Positions 25,644 through 34,839 of a stretch of DNA of 64,000 nucleotides are shown piece by piece. The position numbers were made by a program, and so were the translations under genes. Position 1 is the stretch's first letter. Every line of letters starts with the position of its first letter. The DNA is from an uncultured Lachnospiraceae bacterium. GTDB taxonomy: Bacteria > Bacillota > Clostridia > Lachnospirales > Lachnospiraceae. Under the pieces are notes generated by a model that was not told where the DNA came from, ran no database searches, and saw nothing but the letters and a program-made list of their open reading frames with translations. The stretch lies in NCBI GenBank assembly GCA_944384125.1, contig CALWSF010000007.1, positions 1-64,000 of the forward strand, given 5' to 3'.

Positions 25644-25858
25644 AGAGAGATCCTTGAGTTATTTTTATGTATTATATGAGAGTGAAAAAGGAGAAATTCA
25701 AATAGTCTGCCTGTGAAAAATCAAAGGTTTGCGGGATAAAAGGGGAGGTGTAACGGAATAGAGGAGCGGAAAAGCTAAATTGCAAATTGGGCTGTACGGG
25801 AGGATAAAAAAATGGTACGATGTAGACAATAAATAAAAATCAATATGGGAGGGCAAAG

Positions 25859-26371
25859 ATGAAGTGGTTGGGATTTACAGCGGGGCTTTTTGGAATTGAT
25901 TTTTTGATGAAGGAAGGGGTCGAGGCGCAAAAGCCTGAAAATTTTCCACATGATATGGATGGGACAAAGGGTAAAATCCGGCTTTACCGAAATCACAACA
26001 AAGGCTTCTGTTTCGGATTCCTGCAGGAGAATCAGACGATAGTAAAGCAGCTGCCCCTTGTATTTACATCAGCCTGTGCAGGCGCTTTCATCTGGCTCCT
26101 GTCCCGGAAAGAAGGGCGCCTGTCAGAGCGGCTGAGCCTGTCGCTTATCACAGCCGGAGCACTCAGCAATCTCTATGACAGGCTGAAACGGGGATATGTA
26201 GTAGATTATTTCAGTATCCGGATCAGAGGCCTGGAAAAGGTCGTTTTTAATCTGGGAGATATTTTTATTTTTGCAGGCAGCATTGTTCTTGCGCTTTCTG
26301 ATCTTGCAGGAGGTATCAGGAATCATTCTCCGAGAGGAGTGCGCCGATGGCCGTGGAAAAAGCAGCATTAG
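25859..26371 (+). CDS. Signal-peptidase-II-like (LspA family) membrane protein
   Basis: A 170-residue protein with the four-helix pattern of LspA. Motifs include NHNKGFCFGF (compare NxGAAF), GALSNLYDRLKRGYVVDY (compare GGAxGNxxDRxxxGxVxDF) and FNLGDIFI (compare FNxADxxI). Both catalytic aspartates of lipoprotein signal peptidase are therefore present. Differences from canonical LspA are GA..SN in place of GG..GN, G for A before the second Asp, and a soluble-looking insert near residues 22-40 after the first helix. It may be a divergent second LspA with a narrow substrate. GGGAGGG lies before the ATG. Its last 56 bases overlap the 3' end of the converging pantothenate kinase gene. Confidence 0.75.
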   Translation: MKWLGFTAGLFGIDFLMKEGVEAQKPENFPHDMDGTKGKIRLYRNHNKGFCFGFLQENQTIVKQLPLVFTSACAGAFIWLLSRKEGRLSERLSLSLITAGALSNLYDRLKRGYVVDYFSIRIRGLEKVVFNLGDIFIFAGSIVLALSDLAGGIRNHSPRGVRRWPWKKQH

Positions 26372-27149
26372 GCGGAATAATAAAATGTATGCCAAAGATA
26401 TCCTGCATGCGGTTGAAAACACCAAAGGTAGTTTCAGCCTGTGGAAGGCAGGCCAGAGAACCTGTCAGAACCACGTCTTTTGTCGTGTCATCGGACAGGG
26501 CAAAAGCAGCCATAACACCAATATTTTCATAAATCATATTGAACAGTGCGGCCGCCAGATCAGGAGCGGAGGCAGAACTTTTTATTTTCCCGAAATTAGA
26601 AGCGGTAAGCTCAGAATTCAGGGATGGAATGTCCTTATCCAGCAGATCTCCGATACGGAGATCTGCTTTTGTGCGATCTCCCTGTGATGCCAGGTTTGAC
26701 AGAGTAAATACATCGTGGATTCCCAGAAAACGGGCGGCAAGACCGCAGAGTGTACCTCCCCCTATTCCGCTGCCTCCCAGATGGCGGTATTCTGTCAGGG
26801 AGGCCTTTACAAATGCAGTGCCGGTGCCCATGCTGACTACAAGGGCCTGGCTGAGACCGGAAAGAGCCAGGCCGCCCCGGCCGATAGCGGACAGTTCGGG
26901 AACGGAGACAGTGGGAATACCATAGATATCTTCCTGGAAATATGTAGACCCCAGACCTGTCAGAACAATTTTATCTACATCTTTGAGTGTGAGATTACAC
27001 TGTTTCAGGATACGTCCCAGAATTCCATAGGTACATGTGCGCGGATCGTCTGCGGATACCTGCAGCGTACCGATTAGATTTCCCTTTTTATCTGCTGCGG
27101 CTGCCTTGGTGGTGGAGCCGCCTATATCGATCCCAATAGAAATTTTCAT
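26316..27149 (-). CDS. Type II pantothenate kinase
   Basis: A 277-residue ASKHA-fold kinase. The phosphate-1 motif IGIDIGGSTTKAA is at residues 4-16, GTGTAFV lies in the middle, and GGSGIGGGTLCGLA is followed by DLTASNFG-like SELTASNFGKI, as in staphylococcal CoaW. The product is 4'-phosphopantothenate, the first step of coenzyme A synthesis, and this type is typically insensitive to CoA feedback. The start at 27149 is chosen for a GAGG site nine bases upstream; an ATG 15 bases earlier lacks one. It converges on and overlaps the LspA-like gene. Confidence 0.8.
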   Translation of the reverse strand: MKISIGIDIGGSTTKAAAADKKGNLIGTLQVSADDPRTCTYGILGRILKQCNLTLKDVDKIVLTGLGSTYFQEDIYGIPTVSVPELSAIGRGGLALSGLSQALVVSMGTGTAFVKASLTEYRHLGGSGIGGGTLCGLAARFLGIHDVFTLSNLASQGDRTKADLRIGDLLDKDIPSLNSELTASNFGKIKSSASAPDLAAALFNMIYENIGVMAAFALSDDTTKDVVLTGSLACLPQAETTFGVFNRMQDIFGIHFIIPPNAAFSTAIGALLSENDS

Positions 27150-27341
27150 TGCAATTTTCCTCATTTCATCAGAATATTTCCGCTGCAGCTGCCCGCCTCC
27201 GGGAAAAGAAGAAGGGACAGAGCCGCAATTTGAAAAACAGTTTTTATTATAAAGGAAAAACAGCGGTTTTAGCAAGGCACAGTTTATGCAGAGAAAGCAG
27301 AATTTATTCCGGCATTTTTTGCATGATGTACAGGCGTTTTG

Positions 27342-27370
27342 TTGACAGTGGGAAAGAAATATTGTAGAAT
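27342..27370 (+). promoter_or_regulatory. Promoter of the CNNM/CorC gene
   Basis: A near-consensus promoter: TTGACA (27342-27347), 17-bp spacer, TAGAAT (27365-27370). Confidence 0.75.
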
Positions 27371-27408
27371 GGCGTCATATTATATTATTGAAATAGGAGT
27401 TGGTTTTT

Positions 27409-28731
27409 TTGGATTCTGGAGACGCCATACAATTAGTGTTTTTAGTGGTTCTTCTCTCGTTATCTGCGTTCTTTTCATCGTCAGAAACGGCACTTACTAC
27501 GGTAAATAAAATTCGGATGCGGACACTGGCTGATGCCGGGGATCGCAGAGCGGAATATGTTCTGAAGGTTATTGAAAATCCGGGTAAGATGCTGAGTGCG
27601 ATTCTTATCGGCAACAATATTGTGAACCTCTATGCCTCCTCTCTTGCTACTGTGTTGGCTACCAAAACATGGGGCAATGAAGCTGTGGGACTGGCCACGG
27701 GAGTTCTGACGCTGCTGATTCTTGTATTTGGCGAGATCACGCCGAAAACAGTTGCGACAATTCAGGCAGAGACCATAGCTCTGCGTTTTGCAAAAATTAT
27801 ATATGGAATTATGATAGTCCTGACGCCGGTTATCTATATAGTTAATCAGCTGTCTTTTCTGGTTCTGCGGATTCTGCGTGTGGATCCCAATAAAAGGGGG
27901 GAGTCCATCACGGAGGACGAATTGCGCACCATCGTGGAGGTAAGCCACGAAGAGGGCGTTATTGAGACAGAAGAGAAAAAAATGATTAATAACGTGTTTG
28001 ACTTCGGCGATGCTGTGGCAAAAGATGTTATGGTTCCGCGTATTGACATGAGTTTTGTGGATGTGAATGCTACTTATGGCGAGCTTATGGATATGTTCCG
28101 CGAGGAAAAATACACGAGATTTCCGGTATATGAGGAGACAACGGATAATGTTGTCGGCGTCATCAATATAAAAGATGTGTTTCTTGCAGACGGGCCCAGG
28201 GATTTTTCTGTCAGGAAATATCTCCGTCAGCCTCTGTACACATACGAGTTTAAAAAAGTGTCCGAGCTGATGCTGGAGATGCGGAAGGCGGATGTTAATA
28301 TTATTATCGTTCTTGATGAATATGGTGCGACCGCAGGTCTGATTACACTGGAGGATATGCTGGAGGAAATAGTCGGAGAAATCAGGGATGAATATGACGG
28401 GGATGAGGAGGAGGCGGTTCGCCAGATTTCCCCGAAAGAATATATTGTGGATGGTTCCATGAAACTGGATGATCTGAATGATCGCCTGGATCTCAAGCTG
28501 GAATCAGAAGATTATGATTCAATTGGAGGACTTGTCATAGGCCTTCTGGATCATCTGCCCGAGGAAGGGGAGGATGTGGTTGTCGATAATGTGCGGCTGG
28601 TTGTGGAGTGTGTGGAGAAAAACAGAATTGACAAAATACATCTGTATATTCTTAATTCCATTGAGGCTGTGACAGCACGCAGAAAAGAAGAGGCTGAAAA
28701 TGCCGAGGCAGCAAAGCCGGTAAAAAAATAA
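27409..28731 (+). CDS. CNNM/CorC-type transporter-like protein (HlyC/CorC family)
   Basis: A 440-residue protein. The N-terminal CNNM (DUF21) membrane domain has about four helices (residues 5-180). Two CBS domains follow (roughly 195-320, with PRIDMSFVD and EYGATAGLITLEDMLEEIVGE), and a CorC_HlyC domain forms the C-terminus. Family members influence magnesium or cobalt efflux. The start is taken as TTG 27409, nine bases after AGGAG (27395-27399); a TTG at 27400 would touch the ribosome site. It has its own near-consensus promoter and terminator, so it is probably monocistronic. Confidence 0.85.
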   Translation: MDSGDAIQLVFLVVLLSLSAFFSSSETALTTVNKIRMRTLADAGDRRAEYVLKVIENPGKMLSAILIGNNIVNLYASSLATVLATKTWGNEAVGLATGVLTLLILVFGEITPKTVATIQAETIALRFAKIIYGIMIVLTPVIYIVNQLSFLVLRILRVDPNKRGESITEDELRTIVEVSHEEGVIETEEKKMINNVFDFGDAVAKDVMVPRIDMSFVDVNATYGELMDMFREEKYTRFPVYEETTDNVVGVINIKDVFLADGPRDFSVRKYLRQPLYTYEFKKVSELMLEMRKADVNIIIVLDEYGATAGLITLEDMLEEIVGEIRDEYDGDEEEAVRQISPKEYIVDGSMKLDDLNDRLDLKLESEDYDSIGGLVIGLLDHLPEEGEDVVVDNVRLVVECVEKNRIDKIHLYILNSIEAVTARRKEEAENAEAAKPVKK

Positions 28732-28739
28732 AGACTGTA

Positions 28740-28783
28740 AATGCCGCCGGGAGAGACAATTAAGCTTTCCCGACGGTATTTTT
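28740..28783 (+). terminator. Terminator of the CNNM/CorC gene
   Basis: Stem AATGCCG-CGGGA with TCCCG-CGGTATT around a 15-nt loop, followed by TTTTTATGTTTTTT. It may also serve the converging TIGR04086 gene. Confidence 0.8.
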
Positions 28784-28803
28784 ATGTTTTTTGTTTCGTA
28801 ATA

Positions 28804-29163
28804 TCAGCTTAGCATTCCGCCGATGGTGCCGCCTCCCGCACACATAACAAAGATGAGGAGCAGTTCCCGCGCGTCTGTACCGATCTGACGCTCGATCAGG
28901 TAAGAGACAGCCAGAAGAATAAGAAAATAAATACAGCCTCCGGCCAGACCCCATAAAAAGCGCCGTACCCGTGCGGTTTTTCCGGCGATGATTCCTGCTA
29001 TAAGGCATGAGATAATGTAAATGCCGTTGACTCCCAGATTTATCTGATTTTCTGTCAGATGAAGACTGTAGAGACCGAATGCCAGAAGCAGAAGAAAAAT
29101 GGCTGTCAGAAGGTAGGCAGAAAAAACTGAACGCAGCAGGATACGAAGTGTGGATTTTCCCAT
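28804..29163 (-). CDS. TIGR04086-family membrane protein
   Basis: A 119-residue protein with four predicted membrane helices (about 10-30, 42-62, 66-88 and 98-118) and small-residue-rich turns such as GGGTIGG. Length, helix pattern and location beside scfA-scfB-secDF match the TIGR04086 family of Clostridia. Its function is unknown; gene proximity hints at a link with ranthipeptide export or with SecDF. The ATG (29161-29163) follows AAGGAG. It is transcribed away from the scfA promoter. Confidence 0.75.
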   Translation of the reverse strand: MGKSTLRILLRSVFSAYLLTAIFLLLLAFGLYSLHLTENQINLGVNGIYIISCLIAGIIAGKTARVRRFLWGLAGGCIYFLILLAVSYLIERQIGTDARELLLIFVMCAGGGTIGGMLS

Positions 29164-29242
29164 AAAAAGCTCCTTGTGAAGTTCCTTATTACTGCCAGTA
29201 TATTCGGGGGGCGGATGTGATATTCGGACATCCGCTTTTTAC

Positions 29243-29271
29243 TTGCGCTGTCGGGGATCATGTGTTATAAT
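29243..29271 (+). promoter_or_regulatory. Promoter of the SCIFF operon
   Basis: TTGCGC (29243-29248), 17-bp spacer, TATAAT (29266-29271), about 48 bases before scfA. Confidence 0.7.
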
Positions 29272-29318
29272 CTGAAAGAATTTATTATTGAAAAAAATAA
29301 TGAGGAGGATATAGAAAA

Positions 29319-29465
29319 ATGAAGCATGTAAAGACATTAAGCGCGAATACTCTTAAGAACAGCATGAAGAAGGGCGGATGCGGCGAGTGCCAGACTTCCT
29401 GTCAGTCCGCATGCAAGACTTCCTGTACAGTAGGAAATCAGAGCTGCGAGAATCAGAACCGCTAA
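29319..29465 (+). CDS. SCIFF ranthipeptide precursor
   Basis: A 48-residue peptide encoded after AATGAGGAGGAT. It has the SCIFF layout: a leader with SANTLKNSM and six cysteines at residues 21, 24, 28, 32, 36 and 43, several each followed or preceded by Thr/Ser. The radical-SAM maturase downstream joins Cys sulfur to another residue's side chain to form thioether crosslinks (in CteA a Thr gamma-carbon link). The mature ranthipeptide has been linked to quorum sensing in some clostridia. It is the first gene of the operon and is too short for many annotation pipelines. Confidence 0.92.
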   Translation: MKHVKTLSANTLKNSMKKGGCGECQTSCQSACKTSCTVGNQSCENQNR

Positions 29466-29597
29466 GCATATCTGAACGTTCAAAAAAAGACAGCTTCGAC
29501 TAAGAAAGGCAGACAAGATGGGATTTTCTGCAGGCAAATCAGTGTGCAGAAATCCCGTGTTGTCTGCCTATGTATGTCTGGATAAGGAGAAAACAGA

Positions 29598-31034
29598 GTG
29601 ATTCATCAATATATCAATAATGGCTATTACATTGTACTGGATGTCAACAGCGGCTCTGTTCATTCAGTGGATCCGCTTTTATACGATGTGATTCAGTTCC
29701 TGTCGGAACGTATTTCTGACAGGCGCGGGCCGTTTAAAATTGAGAAGTCCATTAAAGATGAGGCTTTTTCTGCGCTGTCCGGGCGCTATGGCCGGGAGGA
29801 ATTGGAGGAGGCTTTTTCTGATATTCAGGAGCTTATTGATCGGGAAGAGCTTTTTACAGCAGATGTTTACCAGGATTATGTGATGGATTTTAAGAAAAGA
29901 CAGACCGTTGTGAAAGCGCTCTGTCTGCATATTGCCCATGACTGCAATCTGGCATGCCGCTATTGTTTTGCGGAAGAAGGAGAATACCATGGCCGCAGAG
30001 CTCTGATGAGCTATGAAGTGGGGAAAAAGGCCCTTGATTTTCTGATTGCCAATTCCGGTTCCAGACAGAACCTGGAAGTGGACTTTTTCGGCGGGGAACC
30101 GCTTATGAACTGGGAAGTTGTAAAGCAGCTTGTGGAATATGGCCGCTCTCAGGAGAAGCTTCACAATAAACATTTCCGGTTTACCCTGACAACAAACGGG
30201 GTATTATTAAATGAAGAAATCATGGAATTCTGTAACCGTGAGATGAGCAATGTGGTGCTCAGTCTTGACGGAAGGCGTGAGATCAATGATAAGATGCGTC
30301 CGTTCCGAAATGGAAAGGGAAGCTATGATCTGATTGTACCCAAGTTTCAGAAGTTTGCAGAGCTGCGGGGGGATAAGGACTACTTTGTCCGGGGAACATT
30401 TACCCGCAATAATCTGGATTTCGGGGAGGATGTTCTGCATTTTGCCGATCTGGGATTTAAAAAGATGTCCATAGAGCCGGTTGTTGCCCAGCCCGATGAA
30501 CCCTACGCCATACGTGAGGAAGATCTTCCGGTTATTCTGAAGGAATATGACCGTCTTGCGGCTGAGTATGTAAGGCGCCACAGAGAGGGGAAAGGATTTA
30601 CGTTTTTCCATTTTATGCTGGACCTGAATCAGGGACCCTGTGTGGCAAAAAGACTTTCCGGATGCGGTTCCGGTACGGAGTATCTGGCAGTAACACCGTG
30701 GGGAGATCTTTACCCGTGCCATCAGTTTGTCGGAAATGAGGAATTTTTGCTGGGCAATGTGGATGAAGGTGTGACAAACACAAAAATCCGCGATGAGTTT
30801 AAGCTCTGCAATGTATATGCGAAGGAAAAATGCCGTGACTGTTTTGCAAGATTTTACTGCAGCGGAGGATGCGCGGCAAATTCCTATAATTTCCATGGCT
30901 CTATTACGGATGCGTATGACATAGGCTGCGAGATGCAGAAAAAGCGTATTGAGTGTGCTATTATGATAAAGGCTGCGCTTGCAGATGATGCTACGGAAAC
31001 CCTGCAGGGAGGAGCGGCTGAAAAGGAGAAATAG
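29598..31034 (+). CDS. Radical-SAM maturase of the SCIFF peptide
   Basis: A 478-residue radical-SAM/SPASM protein. The N-terminal 100 residues form the peptide-binding RRE-like region. The cluster motif CNLACRYC (CxxxCxxC) is at about 115-122. The SPASM part has GPCVAKRLSGCGSG, PCHQF and CRDC..YCSGGC, giving two auxiliary 4Fe-4S clusters. It installs thioether bonds in the 48-residue precursor. The start is GTG 29598, following AAGGAG; this precedes IHQYINNGYYIVLDVNSGS, the usual family start. It is two bases before secDF, so it is co-transcribed with the secretion genes. Confidence 0.92.
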   Translation: MIHQYINNGYYIVLDVNSGSVHSVDPLLYDVIQFLSERISDRRGPFKIEKSIKDEAFSALSGRYGREELEEAFSDIQELIDREELFTADVYQDYVMDFKKRQTVVKALCLHIAHDCNLACRYCFAEEGEYHGRRALMSYEVGKKALDFLIANSGSRQNLEVDFFGGEPLMNWEVVKQLVEYGRSQEKLHNKHFRFTLTTNGVLLNEEIMEFCNREMSNVVLSLDGRREINDKMRPFRNGKGSYDLIVPKFQKFAELRGDKDYFVRGTFTRNNLDFGEDVLHFADLGFKKMSIEPVVAQPDEPYAIREEDLPVILKEYDRLAAEYVRRHREGKGFTFFHFMLDLNQGPCVAKRLSGCGSGTEYLAVTPWGDLYPCHQFVGNEEFLLGNVDEGVTNTKIRDEFKLCNVYAKEKCRDCFARFYCSGGCAANSYNFHGSITDAYDIGCEMQKKRIECAIMIKAALADDATETLQGGAAEKEK

Positions 31035-31036
31035 AA

Positions 31037-33193
31037 ATGAAAAACAGAAATGGAAAAAGCCTTCTGGGAATGCTGGTGCTCCTTGTGGCGATAGGAGTGT
31101 TCGGATATTTCGGATACTCAACAATGAATGCGATTAAACTGGGGCTTGATCTGGCCGGCGGTGTGAGCATTACCTATCAGGCGAAAGAAGAAAATCCGTC
31201 TGCGGAGGACATGGCGGACACTATTTACAAACTTCAGCAGAGAGTGCAGAACTACAGCACAGAGGCAGAGGTTTATCAGGAGGGAAACGACCGAATAAAT
31301 GTTGATATCCCGGGTGTGTCGGATGCCAACGCAATCCTTCAGGAGCTGGGAAAACCGGGATCTCTGGTTTTCATGGATGCTGAAGGAAATCAGATTCTGG
31401 ACGGCAAGCAGGTTTCGAGTGCCAAGGCGGGAATGGACGATTCCTCAGGGGCTAAGGAGTATGTGGTTTCTCTGACATTTAATGAAGAGGGAACAAAAGC
31501 GTTTGCCGAGGCCACGACCAATGGAGTGGGACAGCCTATCTATATTATTTATGATAATCAGATTATTTCCGCACCGACAGTTCAGGAACCGATCACAGGG
31601 GGACAGTGCCGGATTAACGGAATGGCGGATTATGAGGAGGCTAATAACCTTGCCTCCACTATTCGAATCGGATCACTTTCACTGGAACTGGAGGAGCTGC
31701 GCTCCAATGTTGTAGGTGCGAAGCTGGGACAGGAAGCCATTTCTACCAGCCTTAAGGCAGGTGCAATTGGTTTTGCGATTGTAGTTGTATTTATGATTGC
31801 CGTATATCTCATCCCGGGGCTTGCAGCTTCACTGGCACTGTGCCTGTATGTGGGGCTTATGCTGATTCTTCTGGTGGCATTCGATGTTACACTTACACTG
31901 CCCGGTGTCGCAGGTATTATTCTTTCCATCGGTATGGCGGTAGATGCGAATGTTATCATCTTCACGCGTATTAAAGAGGAGATTGGTGCCGGCAAGACGG
32001 TACAGTCAGCCATTAAGACGGGCTTTTCCAAAGCACTCTCAGCGATTATTGACGGAAACGTGACAACACTGATTGCGGCAGCCGTTCTTTTCTGGAGAGG
32101 TTCCGGTACGGTCAAAGGCTTTGCTTCCACGCTGGCTCTGGGTATTGTCCTTTCGATGTTCACAGCTTTGTTTGTGACCAGATTCGCGCTCAACTGCTTC
32201 TATGGAATCGGATTTGAAGATGCAAAATTTTACGGAATCAGAAAGGAAACGAAGGTAAAACCGTTCCTTAAATACGGAAAAGTATGTTTTGCTGCTTCAC
32301 TTATTGTGATCGTTGCAGGATTTGCCTTTATGGGTGTCAATCAGGCATCGGGAGGTTCCATACTCAACTACAGTATGGAGTTCCGCGGAGGTACTTCCAC
32401 AAACGTTACGTTTAATGAGGATATGTCTCTTGAACGCATTTCTGCAGAAGTTGTTCCTGTTGTGGAAGAGATTACCGGAGAAGCAGGCACACAGACTCAG
32501 AAGGTGGCCGGTACCAATGAGGTAATTATCAAGACCAGAACACTTAATGTGGAGGAGCGTGAGGCACTGGATAAAGCGCTTGCCGAAAACTTCGGTGTGG
32601 ATCAGGAGAAGATTACGGCGGACAGTATTTCCGGTGCGATCAGTCAGGAAATGAAGCAGGATGCAATCATTGCCGTGATTATTGCGACAATCTGCATGCT
32701 GATTTATATCTGGTTCCGCTTCAGCAAAATTACATTTGCGGCAAGTGCGGTTCTTGCACTTGTTCATGACGTGCTGGTGGTTCTTGCCTTCTATGCGGCA
32801 TTTAAATGGTCGGTGGGGTCCACATTTATCGCCTGCATGCTGACAATTGTGGGTTATTCTATCAATGCTACGATTGTTATTTTTGACAGACTGCGTGAGA
32901 ATCTCAAGGCTAAGAAGCACACAGATTCTGTAGAGGACATTGTAAACTTAAGTGTCAGTCAGACGCTTACGCGAAGTGTGAACACCTCTCTTACTACTTT
33001 TATCATGGTGTTCGTGCTCTTTATCATGGGCGTGTCATCCATCCGGGAGTTTGCCCTTCCGCTTATGGTGGGTATTGTCTGCGGAACGTATTCATCCATC
33101 TGCCTGGCAAGTTCCCTCTGGTATATTTTGAACCAGCGGCGCGAGAAAAAGAAAGCGGAAGCCGGAAATTCAGCTTCCAGAAAGAACAGCTGA
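31037..33193 (+). CDS. SecD-SecF fusion protein
   Basis: A 718-residue Sec accessory protein combining SecD (residues 1 to about 400) and SecF (about 410-705) in one chain, as in Bacillus. Each half has a first membrane helix, a large external domain and five further helices. SecD motifs include KLGLDLAGGVSITY and GMAVDANVIIFTRIKEE; SecF has MEFRGGTSTNV and GYSINATIVIFDRLREN. It uses the proton gradient to help pull proteins out of the SecYEG channel. AAGGAG overlaps the end of scfB. With yajC four genes on, most of the SecDF-YajC complex is encoded here. Confidence 0.95.
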   Translation: MKNRNGKSLLGMLVLLVAIGVFGYFGYSTMNAIKLGLDLAGGVSITYQAKEENPSAEDMADTIYKLQQRVQNYSTEAEVYQEGNDRINVDIPGVSDANAILQELGKPGSLVFMDAEGNQILDGKQVSSAKAGMDDSSGAKEYVVSLTFNEEGTKAFAEATTNGVGQPIYIIYDNQIISAPTVQEPITGGQCRINGMADYEEANNLASTIRIGSLSLELEELRSNVVGAKLGQEAISTSLKAGAIGFAIVVVFMIAVYLIPGLAASLALCLYVGLMLILLVAFDVTLTLPGVAGIILSIGMAVDANVIIFTRIKEEIGAGKTVQSAIKTGFSKALSAIIDGNVTTLIAAAVLFWRGSGTVKGFASTLALGIVLSMFTALFVTRFALNCFYGIGFEDAKFYGIRKETKVKPFLKYGKVCFAASLIVIVAGFAFMGVNQASGGSILNYSMEFRGGTSTNVTFNEDMSLERISAEVVPVVEEITGEAGTQTQKVAGTNEVIIKTRTLNVEEREALDKALAENFGVDQEKITADSISGAISQEMKQDAIIAVIIATICMLIYIWFRFSKITFAASAVLALVHDVLVVLAFYAAFKWSVGSTFIACMLTIVGYSINATIVIFDRLRENLKAKKHTDSVEDIVNLSVSQTLTRSVNTSLTTFIMVFVLFIMGVSSIREFALPLMVGIVCGTYSSICLASSLWYILNQRREKKKAEAGNSASRKNS

Positions 33194-33233
33194 AAGCGGC
33201 ACAGTTAACACAGGTTAGAAAGAGAAATATTGT

Positions 33234-34367
33234 ATGGAATATAAGATTCTTTACAGGGACGGACGGGCAAAGCGGGCCAGGATGGAAACCGCTCACGGCA
33301 CAATCCATACGCCGGTCTTTATGAATGTAGGAACGGTGGCGGCTATCAAGGGGGCTGTTTCAACGGATGATCTGCGGGCTATAGGGACACAGGTGGAACT
33401 GTCAAACACATACCATCTGCATGTCCGTACCGGTGATACACTTATCAGGCAGTTTGGCGGTCTCCATAAATTTATGAACTGGGATCGCCCTATCCTGACA
33501 GATTCCGGCGGATTTCAGGTGTTTTCTCTGGCGGGGCTGCGGAGGATAAAAGAAGAGGGAGTTTATTTCAACTCTCATATTGACGGACGGAAGATTTTCA
33601 TGGGTCCCGAGGAGAGTATGCAGATTCAGTCTAATCTGGGCTCAACAATTGCAATGGCTTTTGATGAATGTCCTCCCAGCCTGGCAGATCGCGATTATGT
33701 AGAACGGTCGGTGGATCGGACAACGCGCTGGCTTGTGCGGTGCAAGGAAAAGATGGCACAGCTGAATGCGCTTCCTGATACGGTAAACAGAGAACAGCTT
33801 CTTTTTGGTATTAATCAGGGAGCAGTTTATGAGGACATCCGCATCAGGCATGCCCGGGAAATCAGAGAGCTGAATCTGGACGGGTATGCGGTTGGAGGAC
33901 TGGCTGTAGGGGAAAGTCACGAGGAAATGTACCGCATTCTGGATGCGGTTGTGCCGGAGCTTCCGGAGGACAAACCTACGTACCTGATGGGAGTTGGCAC
34001 ACCGGCCAATATACTGGAAGCAGTCGACAGGGGAGTGGACTTTTTCGACTGTGTATACCCGTCGCGCAACGGGCGGCACAGCCACGTCTACACCAATCAC
34101 GGAAAGCTGAATCTTCTGAATGCGAAATATGAGCTGGATCCACGCCCGATTGAGGAAGGGTGCGGCTGTCCGGCCTGTCGTTCCTACTCCAGGGCATATA
34201 TCCGCCATCTCTTCAAGGCGAAAGAAATGCTGGGGATGCGATTATGCGTCTTGCATAATTTGTATTTTTATAATAAAATGATGGAAGAGATTCGCGACGC
34301 AATCGAACATCACTGTTATGCGCAGTATAAGGCGGCGAAGCTTGCCGGCATGGCAGCCGGAGAGTAG
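33234..34367 (+). CDS. tRNA-guanine transglycosylase
   Basis: A 377-residue Tgt. It has LTDSGGFQVFSL with the catalytic aspartate, DECPP, GGLAVGE, and the zinc site CGCPACRSYSRAYIRHL plus a later histidine. It exchanges guanine 34 for preQ1 in tRNAs with GUN anticodons, on the way to queuosine. Length and motifs are normal for the bacterial enzyme. It lies between secDF and yajC, an order common in Clostridia and the reverse flank of the enterobacterial tgt-yajC-secDF group. Confidence 0.95.
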   Translation: MEYKILYRDGRAKRARMETAHGTIHTPVFMNVGTVAAIKGAVSTDDLRAIGTQVELSNTYHLHVRTGDTLIRQFGGLHKFMNWDRPILTDSGGFQVFSLAGLRRIKEEGVYFNSHIDGRKIFMGPEESMQIQSNLGSTIAMAFDECPPSLADRDYVERSVDRTTRWLVRCKEKMAQLNALPDTVNREQLLFGINQGAVYEDIRIRHAREIRELNLDGYAVGGLAVGESHEEMYRILDAVVPELPEDKPTYLMGVGTPANILEAVDRGVDFFDCVYPSRNGRHSHVYTNHGKLNLLNAKYELDPRPIEEGCGCPACRSYSRAYIRHLFKAKEMLGMRLCVLHNLYFYNKMMEEIRDAIEHHCYAQYKAAKLAGMAAGE

Positions 34368-34439
34368 TCTCCGGAGGGAAAAGGAAAACAGATTACGCGG
34401 CGAGGCGGCGGAATCGGACTAAAGGAGGAAGAAACAGAC

Positions 34440-34712
34440 ATGGGCACAGCAGGAATGATACTTTACATTGTCTTCATTATAGGCATCATGTATTTTATCG
34501 CTATCAGACCACAGCAGAAAGAAAAGAAAAAACAGGCAGAGTTGATGGCAAATGTCGCGGTGGGAGACAGTGTGCTGACATCCAGCGGATTTTACGGCGT
34601 TATCATTGATATGACAGATGATACCGTGATCGTGGAGTTTGGCAGCAATAAAAACTGCCGCATTCCGATGCGCAAAGATGCGATTGTCCAGGTTGAGAAA
34701 CCGGAGATGTAA
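34440..34712 (+). CDS. Preprotein translocase subunit YajC
   Basis: A 90-residue protein with one N-terminal membrane helix (residues 4-24), the FIAIRPQQKEKKK junction and a small cytoplasmic domain with VGDSVLTSSGFYGVI, all typical of YajC. It associates with SecDF. AAAGGAGGAAG precedes the ATG. A strong terminator follows directly, ending the scfA-to-yajC operon. Confidence 0.93.
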   Translation: MGTAGMILYIVFIIGIMYFIAIRPQQKEKKKQAELMANVAVGDSVLTSSGFYGVIIDMTDDTVIVEFGSNKNCRIPMRKDAIVQVEKPEM

Positions 34713-34720
34713 ACAAAGAA

Positions 34721-34757
34721 AAAACCGCTGCCCGGTAAAAAGCCGGCAGCGGTTTTT
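34721..34757 (+). terminator. Terminator after yajC
   Basis: Stem AAAACCGCTGCCCGG with the matching GCCGGCAGCGGTTTTT around a TAAAAA loop, ending in a T run. Confidence 0.92.
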
Positions 34758-34785
34758 ATATATATTTCAGCAAATGAGAGTTACG

Positions 34786-34800
34786 ATAACTCACAGTTAT
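34786..34800 (+). promoter_or_regulatory. LysR-type (T-N11-A) operator before leuB
   Basis: ATAAC-TCACA-GTTAT is a perfect 5-bp inverted repeat with the spacing of LysR-family boxes. A second palindrome, TTGGATTCCAA, follows within a few bases. No LysR gene is in the window. Confidence 0.45.
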
Positions 34801-34839
34801 GGATTGGATTCCAAATTGCTATAGGAGGAATACCACTAA

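Noticed and set aside
29337..29537. Minus-strand ORF across the SCIFF gene
   Set aside because: Antisense shadow of a confidently identified peptide gene.
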